From the NCBI GenBank assembly GCA_013361525.1, contig JABFXY010000022.1:1-62641 (forward strand): a stretch of 62,641 nucleotides of DNA, read 5' to 3'. The notes beneath the pieces are model-generated. The model saw only the letters and a list, made by a program, of their open reading frames with translations. It searched no databases and was not told the DNA's origin. The stretch comes from Polyangiaceae bacterium. Lineage in GTDB: Bacteria; Myxococcota_A; Polyangia; Polyangiales; Polyangiaceae. Numbering within the stretch: the stretch's first letter is position 1; each line of letters opens with the position of its first letter. A program made the translations under genes and the position numbers. Positions 35,811 to 44,909 of the stretch are shown here, piece after piece.

Positions 35811-37373
35811 TCAGACGATGTTAGCAAGCTTCTTCAGGAGGCCGCCGCCTCCGAACAGAAGCTTCGTCGCCTTTCGGGCCAGCGACAGCCCCTTGTCGGA
35901 GTACGGGAACCACATCGGGTTGTCGCTGCCGATGCCGACGCGCTCCACGTTTACGTGCCGCACATCGCACATCTCGCGGAGCGAGTCGTCGCCCATCACG
36001 CGACCGAACCCGCTCTGTTTGATGCCGCCGAACGGCGTCTCCGGGCAGCCGCCGTTCGTGAGCACGTCGTTCACGAGCACGCTGCCGGCCTCGATCCGCT
36101 GGGCGATCCGCTCGCCGTAGTCGCGGTCCTTCGTAAACACGTAAGCGTTCAGGCCGAGGTGTGACTGGTTCGCGAGACGAACCGCCTCCTCGTCGCTGTC
36201 CACCTTCATGATCGGGACGATTGGGCCGAAGATCTCCTCGGTCATCACCGTCATCGAGTGGTTGCAATCACCGAGCAGCGTCGGCTCGAAGAACTGCCCC
36301 GTCGACTGGACTCGCTTGCCACCGGCGAGGACCTTCGCCCCTTTCGAGACGGCGTCCTTGATGTGATCCTCGGCGACCTCGATCTGCTTCGGAAAGATGA
36401 TCGCGCCGACGTCGACCGATCGGCTCGACGGGTCGCCGACCCGCAGGCCCTTCGTCAGCTCGGTCATTCGCTTGGTCAGCGCGTCCGCGACGTCTTTGTG
36501 GGCGTACACGCGCTCGACCGAGATGCAGACCTGTCCCGCGTTGGAGAAGCCGCCGAACACCGCGCCGCGCGCTGCGAGCTCGACGTCCGCATCGCGACAG
36601 ACGACGAGCGGCGCTTTGCCTCCGAGCTCCATCACGCAGGGGATGAGGCGTTCACCACACGCGGCAGCGACCCTACGTCCTGTCGCGACGCCGCCGGTGA
36701 AGACGACGAAGTTCACGCCGGCGTCGATGACGGCCGCGCCGGTCGGGCCGTAGCCGGTCACGACCTGGAACAGGTCCGCCGGCATGCCGCATTGGTCCCA
36801 CAGGTCCTTCGCCTTGAGGGCGATGAGCGGCGTCACCTCGCTCGGCTTCAACACGACGGCGTTGCCGGCGATGAGCGCGAGGAAGATGTCGCGGAACGGC
36901 ATGTAAAACGGGAAATTCCACGGCGTGATGCACGCGACGACCCCGCGCGGCACGTAGTGGAGGACGGCCTTTCGGTGCTTCAAGAGCGCGAGCGGCACGT
37001 CACGGGGGGCCAGGATCTCCGGGCCCTTCTTCGCGAAGTACGTCGCGACGGTCGCCGTGGCCGACACCTCGTGGACGAGCGCCTCTTGAAGCGGCTTGCC
37101 CGTCTCACGCGAGAGCAGATCCGTCAGCTCCTCTTCACGATCGACGATCGCGTCGCGGAAGCGGAGCACGCGCTTGCAGCGATCCTCCACGGTGAGCGCC
37201 CCCCACGCGACCTGCGCGCGGCGGGCACGATCGACGGCGGCTCGCACCGCGTCGGGCCCCATGACGGGCACCTCACCGAGCAGCTCCCCCGTTGCGGGCG
37301 CGTAGCTCTTGATCCGGTCGTTTGCGTGCCCGTTCGACTTCGTGGCCGCGGCGTGTGTGGCGAGCATGCCCAT
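35811..37373 (-). CDS. NAD(P)-dependent aldehyde dehydrogenase
   Basis: A 520-residue soluble enzyme of the ALDH superfamily. The catalytic nucleophile is Cys283 in AGQVCISVERV, the general base Glu249 in MELGGKAP, and PWNFP (151-155) marks the cofactor fold. The sequence is closest in pattern to succinate-semialdehyde dehydrogenase-like members, but substrate cannot be fixed. The upstream frame is open to 37454; the ATG at 37373 has GGAGGAGGG five bases away. It is divergent from the SDR gene with 170 bp between them. Confidence 0.92.
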   Translation of the reverse strand: MGMLATHAAATKSNGHANDRIKSYAPATGELLGEVPVMGPDAVRAAVDRARRAQVAWGALTVEDRCKRVLRFRDAIVDREEELTDLLSRETGKPLQEALVHEVSATATVATYFAKKGPEILAPRDVPLALLKHRKAVLHYVPRGVVACITPWNFPFYMPFRDIFLALIAGNAVVLKPSEVTPLIALKAKDLWDQCGMPADLFQVVTGYGPTGAAVIDAGVNFVVFTGGVATGRRVAAACGERLIPCVMELGGKAPLVVCRDADVELAARGAVFGGFSNAGQVCISVERVYAHKDVADALTKRMTELTKGLRVGDPSSRSVDVGAIIFPKQIEVAEDHIKDAVSKGAKVLAGGKRVQSTGQFFEPTLLGDCNHSMTVMTEEIFGPIVPIMKVDSDEEAVRLANQSHLGLNAYVFTKDRDYGERIAQRIEAGSVLVNDVLTNGGCPETPFGGIKQSGFGRVMGDDSLREMCDVRHVNVERVGIGSDNPMWFPYSDKGLSLARKATKLLFGGGGLLKKLANIV

Positions 37374-37378
37374 GATTT

Positions 37379-37396
37379 CCCTCCTCCAGCGAGGAG
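37379..37396 (-). promoter_or_regulatory. Hairpin that covers the ribosome-binding site of the aldehyde dehydrogenase
   Basis: In the mRNA sense, CTCCTC-GCTG-GAGGAG forms a perfect 6-bp stem and tetraloop, and its 3' arm is part of the GGAGGAGGG Shine-Dalgarno. It could lower translation unless opened. Seen in sequence; function inferred. Confidence 0.5.
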
Positions 37397-37470
37397 TCTC
37401 TAGTCCCGCCACACGCCTGTGTCGACCTCGCCTGGACCCAAACGAGCGGGGCATGAAGTCACACGGAGCG

Positions 37471-37498
37471 TTGAATTGGTATACGTCGCATATATCAT
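37471..37498 (+). promoter_or_regulatory. Candidate promoter of the SDR operon
   Basis: TTGAAT (37471-37476) and TATCAT (37493-37498) are separated by 16 bp within an AT-rich island that stands out from the GC-rich surroundings, 46 bp before the SDR start. Confidence 0.45.
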
Positions 37499-37543
37499 AC
37501 GCGGGCAGCCGCGATCCTTCGCGGCCGAAGGAGCCAATCGCCG

Positions 37544-38404
37544 ATGTTCAAGGGGACCGATCATCAACTCGCGGGGCGCGCCGTCCTCGTCACGGGCGCC
37601 GCACGGGGCATCGGCGCCGCGCTCGCCCGGAGACTCTTCGAGCGAGGTGCCCGCGTGGGTCTCGTCGGTATCGAAGAGCCGCTGCTCGCGGAGCAGGCCC
37701 GCCTTGCCGGCGGCGCCCCGTTTCGCTCGTGTGATGTCACGCAGCGCGATCAGGTCGACGCCGCCGTCGCCGAGATCGCGAAAGAGCTCGGTGGCCTCGA
37801 CGTCGTCGTCGCGAACGCGGGCGTCGCAGCGCAGCTGCCCATCGTCGGCGGTAACCCGGAGATCTTCGAGCGCACGATGGCCGTGAACGTGCTCGGGACC
37901 TATTACACGCTGCGCGCAGCAGGCGCGCACATCGGGCACGCGCGCGGCTACGCCCTGTCGGTCTCTTCGCTCGCCGCGGCGGTCCACCTTCCGCTCATGG
38001 GCGCCTACTGCGCATCGAAGGCGGCGGTCGAGGCGCTCGGCAACAGCTTGCGCATCGAGCTCCAGCACACGGGCGCCCGCGTCGGCACTGCGTATTTCGC
38101 GGAGATCGACACCGACATGACGGAACGAGGATTCGGCACCAAGGCCGCATCACGGATCGGTCGATTCGGTCCGTTCACGAAGGTTGCTCCGCTCGAGCGC
38201 GCGATCGAAGCGCTCGAAAAGGGCATCGCGACCCGCGCGCGGACCATCGCGGCGCCGGGATTCGTCCTTCCGCTCTTGCCGTTTCGCTTCGTCGCGCAGC
38301 GGTTCGTCGACGCGGTCATCCGGCGCGACATCGCCGATGCCCTCGCGATCGCGCGCGAAGAACGCGTGGAGCTAACCACGCCGCAGCCGGGGCGCCGCGC
38401 ATGA
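37544..38404 (+). CDS. Short-chain dehydrogenase/reductase
   Basis: A 286-residue NAD(P)-dependent oxidoreductase. The cofactor motif TGAARGIG is at 17-24, NAG at 91-93, the catalytic Ser at 141-142 and Tyr155-x-x-x-Lys159 (YCASK). A basic C-terminal extension of about 30 residues beyond the usual 250 is present. It overlaps the following AhpD-like gene by 4 bp (ATGA) and is divergent from an aldehyde dehydrogenase, so a shared oxidative pathway for an alcohol or aldehyde is plausible. Confidence 0.92.
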   Translation: MFKGTDHQLAGRAVLVTGAARGIGAALARRLFERGARVGLVGIEEPLLAEQARLAGGAPFRSCDVTQRDQVDAAVAEIAKELGGLDVVVANAGVAAQLPIVGGNPEIFERTMAVNVLGTYYTLRAAGAHIGHARGYALSVSSLAAAVHLPLMGAYCASKAAVEALGNSLRIELQHTGARVGTAYFAEIDTDMTERGFGTKAASRIGRFGPFTKVAPLERAIEALEKGIATRARTIAAPGFVLPLLPFRFVAQRFVDAVIRRDIADALAIAREERVELTTPQPGRRA

Positions 38405-38937
38405 GCACCCAGCGCATTGCACCCGGAGGGTTTCGTGAGCTCGGTCTGGTGAACTGGATCGTGTGCCGCGCGATCGCGCGCGTGTCCGGCGTCGCCGAGG
38501 CGCATCTGTTCACGACGCTCGGGCGGCAGCGGGGATTGTTTCGCGGGTGGCTCGCGTTCGCCTCGCGGTTGATGCCGGGCGGAGCGTTGTCGCGACGCGA
38601 GACGGAGCTCGTCATCCTGCGCGTTTCGCACCTGCGCGATTGCACGTACGAGCGGGATCATCACACGCGGATCGGCGCGCGCGCCGGCCTCGATTCCGCC
38701 GCGCTGGCGCGCGTGGCCGAGGGCCCCGCTGCGCAAGGCTGGACCGATCGCGAGCGAGCGCTCATCGAAGGCACCGATGCGCTCGTCGAGGACGGCGATC
38801 TCGACGATGCCGTCTGGCACCGGCTGCGCGGTCACTACGCCGAAGCCGAGCTCGTCGAGCTGTGTTTGCTCGTGGGGCATTACGACATGCTCGCCACGAC
38901 GATCGCGGCGCTTCGCATCGAACGCGACTTCCGTTGA
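38401..38937 (+). CDS. Carboxymuconolactone decarboxylase/AhpD-like protein
   Basis: A 178-residue all-helical protein of the AhpD-like fold. The conserved helix reads RETELVILRVSHLRDCTYERDHH, with one Cys and a His pair; the second Cys of the AhpD C-x-x-C motif is absent, which points to the carboxymuconolactone decarboxylase-like side. A second half repeats the fold more weakly. Overlaps the SDR gene. It could act on a product of the dehydrogenases or protect against peroxide; this is not resolved. Confidence 0.85.
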   Translation: MSTQRIAPGGFRELGLVNWIVCRAIARVSGVAEAHLFTTLGRQRGLFRGWLAFASRLMPGGALSRRETELVILRVSHLRDCTYERDHHTRIGARAGLDSAALARVAEGPAAQGWTDRERALIEGTDALVEDGDLDDAVWHRLRGHYAEAELVELCLLVGHYDMLATTIAALRIERDFR

Positions 38938-39004
38938 GGCGAGGGTAGCGCTCCTCACACGCGGACCGGGCACCGGGGCCTCCGAGTTGTTGTAGGCTCG
39001 CGCC

Positions 39005-41350
39005 GTGCTCGACGAGGACCTCGATCGCATCGCCCGGTGCCTTCACCCCGATCCGCACACGATCCTCGGTCCCCACGACGTCGGTGGGGCCGCGTTCGTC
39101 ACGGTCCTTCGGCCGAACGCGCAACGCGTCCGGGTGAAGCTCGCGGGCGGCGGCGTCATCGATACCGAGTCGCTCGGTGAAGGCCTCTTCTCCGCCTCGC
39201 TTCCCGCTCTCCATCGCGACTACGAGATCGAAACGACACGGTCCGACGGCGTGGTGACCAGCACGCGCGACGCGTATTCGTTCGCGCCGACGCTCGGTGA
39301 CCTCGACTTGCACTTGTTCGCCGAGGGCAAACACCTCGCGCTGCACCACAAGCTCGGCGCCCACGTTTGTGAGGTCGACGGCGTCGCTGGCACCCGGTTC
39401 GCGGTTTGGGCGCCGGCAGCGCTCTCGGTCCGGGTGATCGGCGACTTCAACGACTGGCAGCCGGAGCTCGCGGCGATGCGCAAGCTCGCCGCCGGTGTTT
39501 GGGAGATCTTCCTGCCCGGCATCGGTGCGGGCGCGCTCTACAAGTTTCAGGTGATGACGCGCCGGGGGCCCGTCGAAAAGAGCGACCCCTTCGGTCGCGC
39601 GATGGAGCTTCGGCCCAACACGGCGTCGCGCGTCTACCAATCCTCGTACACCTTCCGCGATCGAGCATGGATCGACTCGCGCATCGAGCGCGCGGCGAAA
39701 CCGGAGAAGACGAATGGGGGCCACGTTCGCCGCGGGTTGCCCATCACGATCTACGAGGTCCATCTCCAGTCCTGGAAACGCCGGCCCCTGCCTCCACCTG
39801 TGACGCGTGAAGCGGGGGAGGGGACGGAGGAGGCGCCGACCTCGCGTTGGCTCACGTACCGCGAGCTCGCGGACGAGCTCGTCGACTACGTCGTCGAGAT
39901 GGGCTTCACGTACATCGAGCTCCTGCCAATTTTGGAGCACCCGTACGACGGCTCGTGGGGCTACCAAGTCTCCGGCTATTTCGCGCCGACCGCGCGGCTC
40001 GGCTCACCGGACGACTTGCGCGCGTTCATCGATCGGTGTCACGAGCGCGGCGTCGGCGTCATCCTCGACTGGGTTCCGGCGCACTTCCCACGCGACTCGT
40101 CGGCGCTCGGACGTTTCGACGGCACGCCGCTCTTCGAACACTGGGATCCGCGCCGAGGAGAGCACCGGCAGTGGGAGACGTTCGTCTTCGATTGGGGGCG
40201 CCCCGAGGTGAAGAACTTCCTCATCGCGAGCGCCTTGTATTGGATCGAGGAGTTTCACATCGACGGCCTCCGGGTCGATGCCGTCGCGAGCATGCTGTAC
40301 CTCGACTACGGCGCGTCGCACCCCGGCGAGTGGGAGCCGAACCAATACGGCGGTCGCGAGAACCTGGAGGCGGTCGCGTTTCTTCGGGCGCTGAACGACG
40401 CCGTCCACGAGCAGTTCCCGGGCGTGATCTTGTGCGCGGAGGAGTCGACCGCGTGGCCCGGCGTGACGCGCCCGACGTACACCGGCGGCCTCGGCTTCGA
40501 CCTCAAGTGGAACATGGGCTGGATGCACGACACGCTGAGCTACGTCGCGTGTGACCCGGTCTTCCGAGCGTTTCACCACACGGCTCTCACGTTCGGAATG
40601 ATGTACGCCTATTCCGAGCGCTTCCTCTTGCCGCTGTCCCACGACGAGGTCGTGCACCTGAAGCGTTCGCTGCTCGAGAAGGTGCCGGGTGACCCCTGGC
40701 AACGCCGCGCCACGCTGCGGTCGCTGTTCGCGTACATGTGGGCCCACCCGGGGAAGAAGCTGCTCTTCATGGGCGGTGAGATCGGCCAGACGACGGAGTG
40801 GAACTTCGCCACCGAGCTCGATTGGCGCCTTCTCGAAGACGAAGGTCACCGCGGCATCCAGAAGGTGGTGAAGCGCATCAACGCGCTCTACCGAGAGCAC
40901 CGCGCGTTCTGGGAGCTCGACGACGACCACCGAGGCTTCCGATGGATCGACGCGAACGACGCCTCGCAATCGGTCGCGTCGTTCCTTCGGTTCCCAGTGT
41001 CGGATCTCACGTCGCGGCCGACCGGAGCTTTCCTCGTCTTCGTCGGCAATTTCACGCCGGTGATTCGCCGCGGCTACCGCGTGGGCGTGCCGCGCAATTG
41101 CGACTACCTCGAGGTGCTCAACACCGATGCGGCCGAATACGGCGGCTCGAACGTCGGCAACCTCGGTCGCGTCCAATGCGAGCCAGTCCCCTCACACGGC
41201 TTCGAGCAGTCGATCGTGCTCACGCTTCCCCCGCTCGCGGTGCTCTACCTGATCCCCGCGGACGCCGGTGAAGCCACCGCCGACGAGCTGGCGGAGGAAC
41301 GAAAGGCCCGCGCTGCGAAGGAAGCGGCGGAAAAGGCCGGCGAGCCGTAG
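39005..41350 (+). CDS. glgB: 1,4-alpha-glucan branching enzyme
   Basis: A 781-residue cytoplasmic GH13 enzyme that makes alpha-1,6 branches in glycogen. An N-terminal CBM48-like domain is followed by the (beta/alpha)8 barrel with DWVPAHFP, the nucleophile Asp at about 425 in DGLRVDAVASM and the acid/base Glu at about 479 in AEESTAWPG. The length is a little above E. coli GlgB (728), partly from an acidic Lys/Glu/Ala C-tail. The start is GTG at 39005. No other glg gene lies nearby. Myxobacteria store glycogen before sporulation, which fits its presence. Confidence 0.95.
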   Translation: MLDEDLDRIARCLHPDPHTILGPHDVGGAAFVTVLRPNAQRVRVKLAGGGVIDTESLGEGLFSASLPALHRDYEIETTRSDGVVTSTRDAYSFAPTLGDLDLHLFAEGKHLALHHKLGAHVCEVDGVAGTRFAVWAPAALSVRVIGDFNDWQPELAAMRKLAAGVWEIFLPGIGAGALYKFQVMTRRGPVEKSDPFGRAMELRPNTASRVYQSSYTFRDRAWIDSRIERAAKPEKTNGGHVRRGLPITIYEVHLQSWKRRPLPPPVTREAGEGTEEAPTSRWLTYRELADELVDYVVEMGFTYIELLPILEHPYDGSWGYQVSGYFAPTARLGSPDDLRAFIDRCHERGVGVILDWVPAHFPRDSSALGRFDGTPLFEHWDPRRGEHRQWETFVFDWGRPEVKNFLIASALYWIEEFHIDGLRVDAVASMLYLDYGASHPGEWEPNQYGGRENLEAVAFLRALNDAVHEQFPGVILCAEESTAWPGVTRPTYTGGLGFDLKWNMGWMHDTLSYVACDPVFRAFHHTALTFGMMYAYSERFLLPLSHDEVVHLKRSLLEKVPGDPWQRRATLRSLFAYMWAHPGKKLLFMGGEIGQTTEWNFATELDWRLLEDEGHRGIQKVVKRINALYREHRAFWELDDDHRGFRWIDANDASQSVASFLRFPVSDLTSRPTGAFLVFVGNFTPVIRRGYRVGVPRNCDYLEVLNTDAAEYGGSNVGNLGRVQCEPVPSHGFEQSIVLTLPPLAVLYLIPADAGEATADELAEERKARAAKEAAEKAGEP

Positions 41351-41453
41351 CGCTCCGACAGTCAGCGGCGGCGCTCGGAGAGGCGCGATCCCCTCCGTTT
41401 TCCCCGCACGAGGCGCCTACTGGCGCTCCCATCTGTTGTATTAATGGGCCCAG

Positions 41454-42932
41454 ATGAGCGACGCCCATCAGCAGCAGCGCTATCGCGTTCTCGAGCGGCT
41501 GGCCGCCGGCGGTATGGCGGAGGTGTTCATCGCCGAGAGCGCCGGCATCGAAGGCTTCAAGAAGCGCGTGGCCATCAAGCGCGTCTTGCCGCACCTCTCC
41601 GAGAAGAAGCGCTTCATCTCGATGTTCTTGGACGAGGCTCGCCTGTCGGCGCAGCTCAACCACTCGAACTGCGTCCAAGTCTTCGATATCGGCGTCGGCG
41701 ACAACGCGTACTTCATCGTGATGGAGTACGTCGACGGCTCCGATCTCAAGGCCGTCGTCGACTACCTCAAGAACTCCGGTCGCACGTTCCCCGTCGAGAT
41801 CGGCGTCCTCATCGCGATCCGCATCTGCGAAGGTCTGACCTACGCGCACGAGCTCACGACGGCGGAGAACAAACCGCTCGAGATCGTCCACCGCGACATG
41901 TCCCCGCCGAACGTGCTCATCACGAAACACGGCGAGGTGAAGATCGTGGACTTCGGCCTCGCCAAGGCGACCAGCCAGCTCGAAAAGAGCGAGCCGGGGA
42001 TCATCAAAGGCAAGTTCAGCTACCTCTCCCCGGAGGCTGCGCTCGGCGGCGAGGTCGGCTTGCAGACGGATATCTTCGCGGTCGGCATCATTCTGTGGGA
42101 GCTCCTCGCGGGCAAACGGCTCTTCCTCGGCGAGACGGACTTCTCCACGGTGAAGATGGTGCAGCAGGCGCAGATCCCTTCTCTCAAGGCGATGCGCGGC
42201 GACGTCCCCGAGGAGCTCGAGCGCATCATCGGCCGCTCGATGGCGAAGGATCTCAACGTTCGCTACCGCTCGGCGCGCGACCTCGGGCGTGACCTGACGG
42301 CGTTTCTCTACCGATACGGCAAGCCCGTCAGCTCCTTCGACATCGCGGAGCTCGTGCGCGGCGCAATGTCGCAGCGCAAGCTCAAGAAGCCGGACAAAGC
42401 GTCGATCATCGACAAGCTCATCGACGAAGCGCTCCTCGAGTTCACGTCGCTGCAAGACAAGGACAAAGGCCCGGTCTCGGCGAGCCCGCCGAAGGCCGAC
42501 GATCCGCTGAAGCTCGGCTTCGAGAACATCGGCGGCTGGATCGACGAGGTCAACGCGCGCCAGACGGCGTCGCTGCCGCCGAGCGACAGCGAGTCGCAAA
42601 TCCGCGCGAGCATCCATCGCGCGACGATGGATATCGGGCTCGGCAATCTCGCAGCGCTCGAGGACGAGGGCGGGAGCCCGCCGCCCCCCGGCGCCGGCAT
42701 CTCCGACGAGCCCTCCGACGATGTCGTGGTGCGCGGCACCGCTCCCCATGCAGGGAGCACGGGTGGCAGCGTGCGACCGGTGTTGCCGAGTCAGTCGATG
42801 CCGACATCGGTTCGGCGCGGCGATCACTCGCTCGGCAAACAAGGGATGAACCCGATCGTCTACGTGCTGTTGGTGTTGCTCGTCGGCGGCGCCGTCGCAG
42901 GCGCGTGGTTCGCGGGCATCATCCCGCACTGA
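41454..42932 (+). CDS. Ser/Thr protein kinase with HRDMSPPN catalytic loop
   Basis: A 492-residue kinase. AAGGMAEV Gly loop at 17-24, ATP-binding Lys42, catalytic HRD at 146-148, metal-binding Asn153 and DFG at 166-168 are present. The Lys that normally follows HRD-x is Ser150, as in a myxobacterial kinase subgroup with HRDxSPxN loops. A single TM helix at about 469-489 ends the protein, leaving almost no extracytoplasmic part. It converges on the pseudokinase gene with a 24-bp gap. Confidence 0.92.
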   Translation: MSDAHQQQRYRVLERLAAGGMAEVFIAESAGIEGFKKRVAIKRVLPHLSEKKRFISMFLDEARLSAQLNHSNCVQVFDIGVGDNAYFIVMEYVDGSDLKAVVDYLKNSGRTFPVEIGVLIAIRICEGLTYAHELTTAENKPLEIVHRDMSPPNVLITKHGEVKIVDFGLAKATSQLEKSEPGIIKGKFSYLSPEAALGGEVGLQTDIFAVGIILWELLAGKRLFLGETDFSTVKMVQQAQIPSLKAMRGDVPEELERIIGRSMAKDLNVRYRSARDLGRDLTAFLYRYGKPVSSFDIAELVRGAMSQRKLKKPDKASIIDKLIDEALLEFTSLQDKDKGPVSASPPKADDPLKLGFENIGGWIDEVNARQTASLPPSDSESQIRASIHRATMDIGLGNLAALEDEGGSPPPPGAGISDEPSDDVVVRGTAPHAGSTGGSVRPVLPSQSMPTSVRRGDHSLGKQGMNPIVYVLLVLLVGGAVAGAWFAGIIPH

Positions 42933-42956
42933 CCCGCGCGGCATCGACGCGCGAGG

Positions 42957-44828
42957 TCAGTGACGCTCGCCGAGCAGCAGCGCAATCAGCGCGATGACGA
43001 GGATGACGATCATCGCGACGCCGCCGCCGATCGCGTACATCGCGACCTTGCGCCCGAACGACTCGCGCTCGGGCGGGGGAGGGCCGAGCGTCGGCGAACC
43101 TTGAGGCCACGGCGCAGAAGGTGGAGGGGGTGGGACCGACTCGGCCCCGATGCCCTGTGAGGGAACGACGACCGGCGCGTTCTGCATCGCGAGCCCTGCC
43201 GGCGGACGGAAAGCAGGCAAGCTCGTGATCTCCGACCTCATGCTCGCGGGCGCTTGCTGAGCCTTTGCAGGAGGGGGGCTCGAGGCCGGCAACATGGCCG
43301 TCGGCTCGCTCGCGCCTGCTCGTGAGCCCGCCGCGGCGCCGGCGAAGACGGGGCCTGTCTTGCGCGCCACTTGGCGCGGACCCGGAGCGCGATCGGATGC
43401 GAGCTCCGCGGCGGCCCGTCGGAGGAGCGGATCCGTCGGAACGAAGCCGAAGCCGAGCGCCTCCGTCTTTTCCTGCGTCGCCGGCTTCGGCCTACCCCCG
43501 CCGCGCGACGGATCGTCCGCACGCGGAGGAGCGGGGAGCTTGTCGAGCGCGACGGGCGGCGATGAGCCGCGCGTCGTCGAGCCTTGTGTGGGCGACGTCG
43601 CGGACTTGAGCACGGTGCGTGTCGCATCGCTCGACGTCGGCGCGGGTGGCGTGACTTTGATCGGCGACACAGCGCGTCCCGCCATGCCCGCGGCGATCGC
43701 CGACGGGCGCGCGACGCGTGTCGCTTCGTCCTCGTTGTCGCCGGTCGACTCCTCGTCGTCGGCATCCCCCGTCGATTCTTCGTCGTCCGCCTCGACGATC
43801 GACGCCTCGAGCACGACCTCGCCGGTCGGCTCCTCACCGACGTTCGAGACCTCCTCGACCTCTTCGACCTGGCTTATCTCGATCTCGTCGGGCTCGTCGA
43901 AGCCCTGGTTCCGGGCGCGCGCGCTCGCAGAAAACGCCTGAATGCGCTCCATCAAGCCGAGCGAGTCGGCGGGCGCGAACCGCGCGAGCGACGCTGCGAA
44001 GGCATGTGCATCGACGGGGCGCTCGTCGCGATTTTTCGCGAGCGCGCGTTCGATCGCGCTTTCGAGCTCTGCCGGTACGTCGGGGTTCAAACCCGAGAGC
44101 GGTGTCGGAGCGTCCTGCGTGATGGCCGACGGAAGGCGGAGCGGATCGCGCCCGAACGGTGGTCGCCCGCACAACATCTCGTAGAGCACGGCGCCGAGCG
44201 ACCAGATGTCGGTACGTGCATCGAGATCGGAGGCGCGCGCGAGCACCTCGGGTGAGCTGTAGGGTGACACGCTGACCACGGTCGTCTGCTCGCCCGTCGC
44301 GCCCAGGGCCGGGCCGGTGAGCTTCGCCGTGCCGAAGTCGATCACCTTGAGGATGGTCGGTCCGCCGCGAACGCCCGGGCTGCGCTCCGCGAGGAACATA
44401 CAGGCCGGGCTGAGGTCCCGGTGGAGGATGCCGTGCGCGTGCGCTTCCGCGACCGCTTCGGTCGCTTGAAGGATCCAGCCGACGGCCTCTCTCAGCGGCA
44501 GCGCCCCGCGCTTCGAGAGCACGGTCGCGAGATCGCTTCCCTCGAGGTACTGCCGAACGAGGAACAACGATCCGTCGGGCATCGCGCCCATGTCGAGGAT
44601 GCGCGCCGCATGCTCCGACGACAGGCGCGCGAGCGCGTTGCCTTCACGTTGGAGCTTCGCGATGGCGGTCCGGTTGGGCGACGCGCTCGAGACGACACGG
44701 ACCGCGACCTTTTGATCGAAGCCCGTGTGGTCGGCGAGCGCGAGGATGCCCCGTCCACGGCCGAGGATGGCTCGTACCCGGTACCTGCCGGCGACGATGT
44801 CGCCTTCTCGAATGCCGGCGTTCGTCAT
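42957..44828 (-). CDS. Membrane-anchored protein kinase-like protein, probably a pseudokinase
   Basis: A 623-residue protein with a kinase fold at about 12-285. Several residues needed for phosphotransfer differ: the ATP Lys of VAxK is Arg44 (VAVRV), the loop reads HRDLSPAC (136-143) with Ser140 for Lys and Cys143 for the metal-binding Asn. DFG (164-166) is kept. A long disordered region (about 300-590) and a C-terminal TM helix (about 594-617) follow. Such proteins usually act as scaffolds or allosteric partners. It lies downstream of infC on the same strand, 81 bp away. Confidence 0.88.
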   Translation of the reverse strand: MTNAGIREGDIVAGRYRVRAILGRGRGILALADHTGFDQKVAVRVVSSASPNRTAIAKLQREGNALARLSSEHAARILDMGAMPDGSLFLVRQYLEGSDLATVLSKRGALPLREAVGWILQATEAVAEAHAHGILHRDLSPACMFLAERSPGVRGGPTILKVIDFGTAKLTGPALGATGEQTTVVSVSPYSSPEVLARASDLDARTDIWSLGAVLYEMLCGRPPFGRDPLRLPSAITQDAPTPLSGLNPDVPAELESAIERALAKNRDERPVDAHAFAASLARFAPADSLGLMERIQAFSASARARNQGFDEPDEIEISQVEEVEEVSNVGEEPTGEVVLEASIVEADDEESTGDADDEESTGDNEDEATRVARPSAIAAGMAGRAVSPIKVTPPAPTSSDATRTVLKSATSPTQGSTTRGSSPPVALDKLPAPPRADDPSRGGGRPKPATQEKTEALGFGFVPTDPLLRRAAAELASDRAPGPRQVARKTGPVFAGAAAGSRAGASEPTAMLPASSPPPAKAQQAPASMRSEITSLPAFRPPAGLAMQNAPVVVPSQGIGAESVPPPPPSAPWPQGSPTLGPPPPERESFGRKVAMYAIGGGVAMIVILVIALIALLLGERH

Positions 44829-44846
44829 GCCGAGGCCTCGAGCTCC

Positions 44847-44868
44847 GGCCCGCGTTCACCAGCGGGCC
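44847..44868 (-). terminator. Hairpin between infC and the pseudokinase gene
   Basis: GGCCCGC (44847-44853) and GCGGGCC (44862-44868) form a perfect 7-bp stem with an 8-base loop. No T-run follows, so it is only a weak terminator candidate. Confidence 0.35.
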
Positions 44869-44909
44869 ATGGAGCAAAGTGGACCGAAGCCCACGTCGAG
44901 CGGGGCCGC

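Noticed and set aside
44829..44909. rpmI between infC and the kinase-like gene
   Set aside because: The gap is 81 bp and contains only a hairpin.
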